Below are positions 58,637 to 64,000 of a DNA stretch of 64,000 nucleotides, piece after piece (position 1 is the stretch's first letter; each line of letters opens with the position of its first letter). Position numbers and translations under genes: made by a program. Source of the stretch: Saccharothrix tamanrassetensis (GTDB lineage Bacteria > Actinomycetota > Actinomycetes > Mycobacteriales > Pseudonocardiaceae). Where the stretch lies: NCBI RefSeq assembly GCF_014203665.1, contig NZ_JACHJN010000014.1, positions 124,001 to 188,000 on the forward strand, read 5' to 3'. The notes below the pieces were generated by a model. The model did not search any database, was not told the origin of the DNA, and saw only the letters and a program-made list of their open reading frames with translations.

Positions 58637-59505
58637 GAACCCACCTCCGCCAACAACCTGTCCCAGTTACGCAGGAACGCGTCGAGCCCATACCGAGCCA
58701 GGGCGAACTCCCTGGCGTGCTTGCCGTTCTCGTGCGCCAGCGCCGGGTCGGCGATGAGCGCGGCCATGCCGCGGGCCAGTTCGTCCACGTCGGTGGACAC
58801 CACACCCGCCTCCGGGGGCACCGCGCGCACCGCCTCCGTGCAGGCGAGCGCCACCACCGGCATGCCCAGGTGCATCGCCTCGATCAGCGACAGACCCAGC
58901 GACGTCCAGCGCACCGGGTGCAGGTAGAGGCGGCGTCGCCCCAGCTCCGGGTGCAGTTCGGCCAGCGGGTGGTCGCCGTGGCCGCCGAGTTCTTCGGTAC
59001 CCATCCCGTAGAGGTCGAGCGGCGCCACCGACGCGAACCGCGCCAACAGGTCTGTACCCACAACCCGGCCCCGGCGAACCGGCTCGTTGACCACGACCGC
59101 CGCCCTGTCCAGTTCCCCGGTGTAGAGGTGGCCGGGGTCGACGACTCCGTGCTCGACCACGACGGTCCGCGTGGTGCCGCAGTCCCACATCAGGTCGTTG
59201 AAGTGCGTGACGTGCACCAGCAGGCCTGGCCAGTCGGCCATGGGGTGCCGCTGATTCGGCGCCGCCGGCGTGTTGTGCTCCAGGTAGATCACCGGAATTC
59301 CCTGCGGCACCCGGGAAAGTTCTTCCACCCGCTGCACCACGGCGACATCGGCCTCCACTTCGGACAGCGGCACCTCACGCGCGGCGGGCCAGTCGCGGCC
59401 GGCCAGCCCCACGCCGTCCGGCGGGGCCGGCAGCAGGTAGTCGTGTCCGCCCCGGACGAACGCGTTCGTCCACGACCCGTGCACGTGCCACAGCAACACC
59501 TTCAC
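58633..59505 (-). CDS. GT4-like glycosyltransferase
   Basis: A 290-residue enzyme, shorter than its neighbour. It begins VLLWHVHGSWTNAFVRGGHD; the C-terminal half has LYLHPVRWTSLGLSLIEAMH followed by LGMPVVALACTEAVRAVPPE, the donor-site region of GT4 enzymes. Similar short transferases accompany heptose genes in other actinomycetes. GTG 59505 overlaps the GT9 stop (GTGA). Acceptor and donor are unknown. Confidence 0.88.
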   Translation of the reverse strand: MKVLLWHVHGSWTNAFVRGGHDYLLPAPPDGVGLAGRDWPAAREVPLSEVEADVAVVQRVEELSRVPQGIPVIYLEHNTPAAPNQRHPMADWPGLLVHVTHFNDLMWDCGTTRTVVVEHGVVDPGHLYTGELDRAAVVVNEPVRRGRVVGTDLLARFASVAPLDLYGMGTEELGGHGDHPLAELHPELGRRRLYLHPVRWTSLGLSLIEAMHLGMPVVALACTEAVRAVPPEAGVVSTDVDELARGMAALIADPALAHENGKHAREFALARYGLDAFLRNWDRLLAEVGS

Positions 59506-60503
59506 GTCCGCACTCCCACAAGTTCGGCCACGGCGGCGACCACCTCGGCCGGGGTGACCCGGTCCAGGCACGGGTGGCCGGGCACGGGGCACTCGCGCGC
59601 CCGTGACCCGGCGCACGGCGCGTTCTGGTCGCCCAACAGGACATGCCGCCCGTGCGGGGCCCAGCGTTCGGCGGGCACGACGGGCGCGAACAACGACACC
59701 ACCGGCGTACCCACGGCGACAGCCAGGTGCGCGGGACCGGTGTTGCCCACGACGACGACTTCCGCACCAGCCAGCACCCCGGCCAGCTCCGCGAACGTCG
59801 TGCGTCCGCCGAGGTCCAGCGCGTGCGTTCCGGCGACGTGCGCGGTCAACGCCGTCTCCCCCGGTCCCCCGGTCACCACGACCCGGTGCCCCGCGTCGGA
59901 GAGCGCTCGCGCGGCCTCGGCGCAGCGGTCCGGCGACCACGCCCGCGCGGGCACCGAGGCACCGGGGTGAATCACGACATAAGGGGAGGTAACAGGTGAT
60001 TCCGGCGGCGGCACAACGGAAAGCCGACCGTCGTCACCCGGCGGCAGCTCGAACCCGGCCGCCCGCGCCACGCTCAGCGCCCGCTCGGACTCCGGCACGG
60101 ACGGGTCGTCGCGCAGCCGGACGTCCAGCAGCGAACCGGGGTAGTCGGTGGAACGGGCCACGATCCGGGGCACGCCCGCGAGCCGCAGCAGCAGCGCCAA
60201 CGGCAGCGGGCTCTGGTGGAACGAGGTGAGGACCAGCGCCACGTCCGCCCGGATCCCCTTCAGCAGCGCCACGATCCCCTCGATGTCCGGGGTGCGCACC
60301 TCCGGCGGCGGTGACATGATCCACGGGCAGTCCCACCGCACGATCCGCTGCACACCGGGCAGGAGCCCGGCCGCCTGTGCCCCGTTGTGCCCGCACAGCA
60401 GCACGACCTCACCGGACGCGGCGGCGGCGCGCACCGCCGGGCCCGCCAGCAGCACGTCGCCATCGCTGTCCAAGCGGGCCACCAGGATCCTCAAAGGACT
60501 CAT
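59502..60503 (-). CDS. GT9 (heptosyltransferase-family) glycosyltransferase
   Basis: A 333-residue GT9: RILVARLDSDGDVLLAGPAV at the N-terminus, YVVIHPGASVPARAWSPDRC at the nucleotide site, VVVVGNTGPAHLAVAVGTPV near the end. The Cys-rich tail (APCAGSRAREC, GHPCLDR) is typical of actinomycete members. Encoded between gmhB and the GT4 genes, it is the best candidate for ADP-heptose transfer. Confidence 0.92.
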   Translation of the reverse strand: MSPLRILVARLDSDGDVLLAGPAVRAAAASGEVVLLCGHNGAQAAGLLPGVQRIVRWDCPWIMSPPPEVRTPDIEGIVALLKGIRADVALVLTSFHQSPLPLALLLRLAGVPRIVARSTDYPGSLLDVRLRDDPSVPESERALSVARAAGFELPPGDDGRLSVVPPPESPVTSPYVVIHPGASVPARAWSPDRCAEAARALSDAGHRVVVTGGPGETALTAHVAGTHALDLGGRTTFAELAGVLAGAEVVVVGNTGPAHLAVAVGTPVVSLFAPVVPAERWAPHGRHVLLGDQNAPCAGSRARECPVPGHPCLDRVTPAEVVAAVAELVGVRT

Positions 60504-61015
60504 CGGATCGCCTCCAGCGCCCCGGCAAGATCCTTTGCCACACAAGGGGCCTGGTCGATCTCCGCGCGCAGCGTCCGGGGCGTCGGCACGAGCACGGAGG
60601 ACGCGCCGGCGGCCCGGGCCGCGTCCACGTCCGCCCCGATGTCGCCGATGACCACGGTCCGTGACGGCTCCACGTCCAGCGCCTCGCACGCGGCCAGCAC
60701 CAGACCCGGCTGCGGCTTGCGGCAGGCGCAGCCGTCGTCGGGGTGGTGCGGGCAGAGCTGCCACGTGCCGAAACGCCCGAGCAACTGCTCCACCCGCGCG
60801 TTGACCGCGGCGACGTCCTCCCAGGACAGCAGGCCGCGCCCGATGCCGGACTGGTTGCTCACGACTCCGGTTCGGACACCCTGCGCGCGCAGCTCGCGGA
60901 CCGTTTCCAAGGCACCCGGCATAAGTGTGACGAGGGAGGGGTCGCCGTTGTACGGCACATCACGGATGAGCGTGCCGTCGCGGTCGAACAGCACGGCCTG
61001 GGGGTACTGGTCCAC
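60500..61015 (-). CDS. gmhB: D,D-heptose 1,7-bisphosphate phosphatase
   Basis: A 171-residue HAD phosphatase: AVLFDRDGTLIRDVPYNGDP (nucleophile Asp), VVSNQSGIGRGLL, zinc loop CPHHPDDGCACRKPQPG, and VVIGDIGADVDAARAAGA. This is the GmhB/HisB-N signature. GTG 61015 has no SD, and a plausible promoter (TTGCGA ... TAAGTC) ends just before it, so the operon mRNA may be leaderless. It is the first gene of the eight-gene operon ending with the P450. Confidence 0.94.
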   Translation of the reverse strand: MDQYPQAVLFDRDGTLIRDVPYNGDPSLVTLMPGALETVRELRAQGVRTGVVSNQSGIGRGLLSWEDVAAVNARVEQLLGRFGTWQLCPHHPDDGCACRKPQPGLVLAACEALDVEPSRTVVIGDIGADVDAARAAGASSVLVPTPRTLRAEIDQAPCVAKDLAGALEAIR

Positions 61016-61083
61016 AGAGGAGACTTATCCGAGAAGCGGGCTCGCAAACGCATCCGGGGGAAACGCTACTCACTGTCACCCAT

Positions 61084-61108
61084 GTGTGGATCGCCGGCGG
61101 CGGGGTAC
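61084..61108 (+). promoter_or_regulatory. sigma-B-like promoter of the SRPBCC gene
   Basis: GTGT (61084-61087), 15 nt, GGGTAC (61103-61108), 38 nt before GTG 61147, which has a normal SD (GAGGAGAGG). Confidence 0.55.
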
Positions 61109-61146
61109 TCAACCTACGAACTCGACACGAGGAGAGGTTGTTTTCA

Positions 61147-61665
61147 GTGACGACGATCGAGAAGTCCGTGGACGTCGAGGTCCCGGTCACCACCGCCTAC
61201 AACCAGTGGACCCAGTTCGAGTCGTTCCCGCGCTTCATGGAAGGCGTGGAGAGCATCACCCAGCTCACCGCGACCCGGACCCACTGGGTGACCAAGATCG
61301 GTGGCGTGCAACGGGAGTTCGACGCCGAGATCACGGAACAGCACCCGGACGAGCGAGTCGCCTGGCACACCGTCGACGGTCCTCCGCAGGGCGGCGTGGT
61401 GACGTTCCACCGCCTGAACGACACGGCCACGCGGGTCCACCTCCAGATGGAGTACGACCCGCAGACGCTGACCGAGAAGGCCGGCACCGCGCTGGGCGTG
61501 GTCGAGCACCGCATCAAGGCGGACCTGGACCGGTTCAAGACCTTCATCGAGGACCGGGGCAGGGAGACGGGCGCCTGGCGCGGTGACGTGACCCGGCCTC
61601 CGCAGGCCGGCGAGACCCGCCACGACCTGCCCGACGGCGGCAAGCCGGGCGACGCGATCCGATGA
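61147..61665 (+). CDS. SRPBCC (polyketide cyclase/dehydrase-like) protein
   Basis: A 172-residue protein: TTIEKSVDVEVPVTTAYNQW at the start, FPRFMEGVESITQL, EFDAEITEQHPDERVAW, and a long final helix. This is the SRPBCC family that binds hydrophobic ligands; members near stress genes are common in actinobacteria. The last 30 residues are polar and probably disordered. The start is GTG 61147 (TTG 61138 is in frame). Ligand unknown. Confidence 0.9.
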   Translation: MTTIEKSVDVEVPVTTAYNQWTQFESFPRFMEGVESITQLTATRTHWVTKIGGVQREFDAEITEQHPDERVAWHTVDGPPQGGVVTFHRLNDTATRVHLQMEYDPQTLTEKAGTALGVVEHRIKADLDRFKTFIEDRGRETGAWRGDVTRPPQAGETRHDLPDGGKPGDAIR

Positions 61666-61671
61666 GCACGA

Positions 61672-61736
61672 GGGCGGGCCGGGGCCCGCGGCGACGGAGC
61701 TGGTCACACCCTCCGCTCCCGCGCCCCGGCCCGCCC
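61672..61736 (+). terminator. long GC hairpin after SRPBCC
   Basis: GGGCGGGCCGGGGC (61672-61685) pairs perfectly with GCCCCGGCCCGCCC (61723-61736) across a 37-nt loop. It begins 7 nt after the stop. Confidence 0.55.
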
Positions 61737-61773
61737 CTCGGCGCCGCTTGAGGCCGTTGCTCCGCCGAGTCCG

Positions 61774-61822
61774 CCGGTGTTCCGCACACCGGCGGACTCG
61801 AGCTGCTGTACCGGAACACCGG
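61774..61822. repeat. 11-bp inverted repeat
   Basis: CCGGTGTTCCG (61774-61784) is the exact complement of CGGAACACCGG (61812-61822). It lies between the two other hairpins of this convergent spacer. Confidence 0.6.
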
Positions 61823-61844
61823 TGCTCAGGTCGATTCACCCGAA

Positions 61845-61884
61845 CAGCAGTCGAGACAGCAGTCGAGCCCGAACAGCAATCGAG
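61845..61884. repeat. CAGCAGTCGAG direct repeats
   Basis: Three copies of an 11-mer at 61845, 61857 and 61874, the last with one mismatch (CAGCAATCGAG). Confidence 0.65.
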
Positions 61885-61913
61885 CCCCCGTCTCCTCCGA
61901 GATCGGGGGCTCG
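61881..61913. terminator. bidirectional hairpin before the minus-strand operon end
   Basis: CGAGCCCCCG (61881-61890) pairs with CGGGGGCTCG (61904-61913) across 13 nt. It is 30 nt from the stop of the minus-strand gene at 61943 and suits termination from either side. Confidence 0.65.
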
Positions 61914-61942
61914 ACCACGTTCGGGCTCGACCGTTCGGGTGG

Positions 61943-62455
61943 TCAGCCCCGCTTGAGGCTCTCCGACAACTGGTACACCGACTGCCACAAAGCGGTGGCG
62001 GCGTCACCCAGCAGTGAACTCTTCGGCGGGTCGTTCCGGGTGATGTCCAGGCCCACGTCGGACGTCACCACGTCCTGCGCCAGCAGCTTCTCCAGCACCG
62101 CGAGCACCACGTCCGGGTGACCGAGCGGCAGTGGCGCGGCGAAGGTCTGCACCGAACGCACCTGGTCCCGGTAACGGTTGGCGATGTCGCCGACGTCCGC
62201 GCCGGCCGCGGCACCCGCCACCAGGTGCACGTCGCGGCCCGCCAGGTCGGCCAGCACCGACTCCACCTCGTGCAGCGGCTCGTCCGTCACCGGCAGCCGG
62301 CACCACACGATCCGAAGGTGCTCGGTCAAGGGCCGCCACGTGGCGGGCAGGTCGCCGTGCGGTGCGGCACCCGAGGGATCGAGCACGAGCACCACAGGGG
62401 CGTCGGTCGGTCCCTCCCACACCACGGACGGACCCGACGACTTGGCTTCCGTCAT
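61943..62455 (-). CDS. unknown protein of the NTase-BON-phosphoesterase operon
   Basis: A 170-residue protein. The sequence alternates strands and helices (APVVLVLDPSGAAPHGDLPA, LRIVWCRLPVTDEPL, VHLVAGAAAGADVGDIANRY, FAAPLPLGHPDVVLAVLEKL), like a shortened alpha/beta-hydrolase or Rossmann fold, but no nucleophile elbow or full catalytic set is seen. ATG 62455 follows the phosphoesterase stop by 1 nt. I do not recognise the family. Confidence 0.75.
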   Translation of the reverse strand: MTEAKSSGPSVVWEGPTDAPVVLVLDPSGAAPHGDLPATWRPLTEHLRIVWCRLPVTDEPLHEVESVLADLAGRDVHLVAGAAAGADVGDIANRYRDQVRSVQTFAAPLPLGHPDVVLAVLEKLLAQDVVTSDVGLDITRNDPPKSSLLGDAATALWQSVYQLSESLKRG

Positions 62456-62456
62456 G

Positions 62457-63203
62457 TCACACCTCCACGACAGCGGGTTCGACGTGGACAGCGGGTTCGA
62501 CGCAGTACACGGTGAACGCGGAGCGGATGATGGGCTGCGCGACGTTGCGCACTCGCACGCCACCCGGCGTCATGCCGTGCTCGACGCCGAAGTGCGCGTG
62601 GCCGTGCACGGCGAGGTCCGTGCCGGTCGCGTCGATCGCCTCGCCGAGCAGGTAGGAGCCGAGGAACGGGTAGATCTCCGGCGGCTCGCCACGCAGCGTG
62701 TCGGGTACCGGGGCGTAGTGCGTCAACGCCACCTTTACGTCCGTGTCCAGGCTGCGGAGTGCACCTTCCAGGCGTTCGGCGATCCCCATCGTGTGGTGGA
62801 TGAACGCCTTCATCTCCGGCTCGCCGAACGCGCTGCCGCACTTCCCGGCGAACCCGCCCCCGAACCCCTTCACGCCCGCGACACCCAGCGTGTGGCCGTC
62901 GATGTCGAAGCTGGCGGTCTCGCCCTCCAGCACGGTGATGCCCGCGTCCCGCAACACCTGCGTGACCTCGGCCGGCTTGTCGTCGTGGTGGTCGTGGTTG
63001 CCCAGCACCGCCACCACCGGCACCGGCAGGCCGCCGAACTCCTCCGCCACGACCCGCGCCTCGGTCACCGTGCCGTGCCTGGTCAGGTCGCCCGCCAGCA
63101 GCAGCACGTCGGCGTGCTCGCCGACCTTCTCCAGCGCGGGCCGCAACCGGCCCCGTGCGTCCTCGCCGAGGTGCACGTCCCCCACCGCCGCGACGCGGAT
63201 CAT
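62457..63203 (-). CDS. metallophosphoesterase
   Basis: A 248-residue calcineurin-like phosphoesterase. The metal motifs are in order: VAAVGDVHLGED (D-x-H), LLLAGDLTRHG (GD), AVLGNHDHHDD (GNHD), VALTHYAPVPD (H) and LAVHGHAHFG (GHxH). The substrate is unknown; the group includes nucleotide and small phosphodiester hydrolases. ATG 63203 overlaps the BON gene stop (ATGA). Confidence 0.92.
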   Translation of the reverse strand: MIRVAAVGDVHLGEDARGRLRPALEKVGEHADVLLLAGDLTRHGTVTEARVVAEEFGGLPVPVVAVLGNHDHHDDKPAEVTQVLRDAGITVLEGETASFDIDGHTLGVAGVKGFGGGFAGKCGSAFGEPEMKAFIHHTMGIAERLEGALRSLDTDVKVALTHYAPVPDTLRGEPPEIYPFLGSYLLGEAIDATGTDLAVHGHAHFGVEHGMTPGGVRVRNVAQPIIRSAFTVYCVEPAVHVEPAVVEV

Positions 63204-63448
63204 CGCAACTCCTCCCTGCCGACGGGTTCACCCACCGGCACGACCTTCACGTCGTCCAGCACGGTCAGTTCCGGTGCGACGTCGTGGATCACCGCCTCCA
63301 GCTCGTCCCGGCGCTCGGCGCAGGCCACGTCGCCGGACAGCAGCACGTTGTCGCCGCGCACGGTCACCCGCACCCCCAGCTCGGTGGTGCGGGGGTCCTC
63401 GGCCAGCGCCCGGCGGAGTCGGGCGGCCAGGTACTGCTCAGCGGTCAT
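63200..63448 (-). CDS. BON-domain protein
   Basis: An 82-residue protein consisting of one BON domain (LAARLRRALAEDPRTTELGV, RVTVRGDNVLLSGDVACAER, ELEAVIHDVAPELTVLDDVK). There is no signal peptide, so it is cytoplasmic, unlike most BON proteins of Gram-negatives. It is coupled on both sides (ATGA overlaps) with the nucleotidyltransferase and phosphoesterase genes. Confidence 0.85.
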   Translation of the reverse strand: MTAEQYLAARLRRALAEDPRTTELGVRVTVRGDNVLLSGDVACAERRDELEAVIHDVAPELTVLDDVKVVPVGEPVGREELR

Positions 63449-63999
63449 GGCGTGCTCCTGATGTCCAGGCGTTCGGTCAGCACCAGGAACGCCTCGGCGT
63501 ACGGGGAATGGGAGGTCGCCTCGATCACGCGCGACCAGTCGATCTGCTCTCGTAACGCACGGGCGAAGGGCAGCAGCTCGCTGAAGTCGCAGCGGTGGCC
63601 GTCCAGCACGAGGAGCTTGCTGACCATCACGTCGGTCGCGGGCATCACCGGCAGCGTCACCGAACCGACCGCCAGTTCCTCGGCGCGGGCCAGCGTCTCC
63701 TCGGTCACCGGCAGCTCGTTCGGGCGGAACAGCAGGTCGACCAGCGAATCACCGTCGTAGACCTTCAGAAGCCAGTCCTCGGGGGCGTCTGCCGCCCGCA
63801 TCCCGGCCGCCACCAGCGCACTCACCGCGGGTTTGGCGTCCTCCTCGCGTACCAGGAGGTCCACGTCGTGCTCGGTCGCCGGACCACCCCGCGCGTAGAC
63901 CGCGCACCCACCCGTGAGTGCGAACGGGATACCTTGCTCGCGCAGCGCCTTGGCCACCTTGACCAAGGTGCGCAGCAACTCGTCTTGAACGCCGCTCAT
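63445..63999 (-). CDS. nucleotidyltransferase-fold protein
   Basis: A 184-residue protein with the NTase core: PFALTGGCAVYARGGPATEH followed by DVDLLVREEDAKPAV, where the GG and D-x-D metal positions are intact, and a third strand near DSLVDLLFRP. This resembles the nucleotidyltransferases of the AbiEii/MNT groups and small aminoglycoside-type enzymes. No AbiEi- or HEPN-like partner is seen within the window. ATG 63999 is at the window edge, so upstream operon members may be missing. Confidence 0.82.
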   Translation of the reverse strand: MSGVQDELLRTLVKVAKALREQGIPFALTGGCAVYARGGPATEHDVDLLVREEDAKPAVSALVAAGMRAADAPEDWLLKVYDGDSLVDLLFRPNELPVTEETLARAEELAVGSVTLPVMPATDVMVSKLLVLDGHRCDFSELLPFARALREQIDWSRVIEATSHSPYAEAFLVLTERLDIRSTP

Positions 64000-64000
64000 G

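Noticed and set aside
37658-61015. Lipopolysaccharide core biosynthesis (Gram-negative origin) for the heptose genes
   Set aside because: Codon use and GC match the surrounding actinomycete genes, overlaps are of the same ATGA/GTGA type, and no lipid A or Kdo genes are present. ADP-heptose genes are also known from actinomycete surface and secondary-metabolite glycans.
63445-63999. Terminal nucleotidyltransferase as an AbiEii or MNT toxin system
   Set aside because: No AbiEi-like or HEPN partner is visible. The coupled neighbours are BON and phosphoesterase genes, which is not the known toxin-antitoxin arrangement.
1-64000. tRNA, rRNA, CRISPR, transposase or integrase genes
   Set aside because: Looked for CCA-adjacent cloverleaf patterns, regular spaced repeats and recombinase motifs; none was seen. 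Tandem repeats here have no spacers and are not CRISPR.

Overview
This is a high-GC chromosomal stretch from a filamentous actinobacterium. It has WhiB, the Scr1/DUF397 pair, an ECF42-DGPF pair, MerR/TetR/ArsR regulators, many GTG starts, 4-nt ATGA/GTGA gene overlaps and probable leaderless starts. The gene content fits Pseudonocardiales (Saccharothrix, Lentzea, Actinosynnema type). No rRNA, tRNA, IS element, CRISPR array or origin was recognised.

Layout. 1-1800: a STAS protein with a decayed ATPase half, divergent from a TetR regulator. 2051-11563: five genes in alternating orientation that look like an intracellular sensing/defence island: an HTH-NB-ARC-TPR STAND regulator preceded by an 18-residue peptide gene and a strong hairpin, an unknown two-domain protein, a catalytically dead pseudokinase with PASTA-like and NPCBM-like parts, a SEFIR protein with an NPCBM-like tail, and a TIR-NB-ARC-TPR protein. 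11736-14090: two HTH loci, including a Scr1/DUF397 pair. 14121-19316: DUF1992, ECF42 sigma with its DGPF partner, PfkB kinase, a frameshifted DUF305 relic, NlpC/P60 hydrolase, hemerythrin. 19504-24509: CheB, STAS-HATPase and CheR-PAS, then MerR-B12 and WhiB3/WhiD regulators. 24660-36945: sunset-domain membrane protein, ArsR-DUF3140, NDH-2, a HAD mutase with GH65 phosphorylase, a sugar-binding lipoprotein, and a small protein resembling the anthrax edema factor/ExoY class II nucleotidyl cyclases beside a DUF2087 regulator.

37658-44176 and 53744-61015 together form a surface-glycan locus. One arm has UDP-glucuronate decarboxylase, carbamoyltransferase, GT2, GT9 and UDP-glucose dehydrogenase. 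The other has gmhB, GT9, two GT4, gmhA, hldE, an SDR and a cytochrome P450. ADP-heptose and UDP-pentose/uronate donors are therefore expected. Between the arms lie an ABC exporter with a divergent two-component system, and a stress block (ALDH, ChaB, SDR, Zn-alcohol dehydrogenase, DUF6766, DUF6328). 61147-63999: SRPBCC protein and a coupled nucleotidyltransferase-BON-phosphoesterase operon.

Two patterns cross the whole window. First, GTKD-N14/15-GGGTAN sequences, matching the sigma-B/sigma-F stress promoter type, lie close upstream of at least eight genes, many of them stress or surface-glycan genes; this fits the STAS/HATPase partner-switching proteins present. Second, degenerate tandem repeats of 15-bp period occur both in spacers and in protein linkers. 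The best candidates for something new are the HTH-NB-ARC-TPR/peptide unit inside the TIR/SEFIR island, the class II cyclase, and a repeat-encoded ORF coupled exactly between a histidine kinase and its response regulator.
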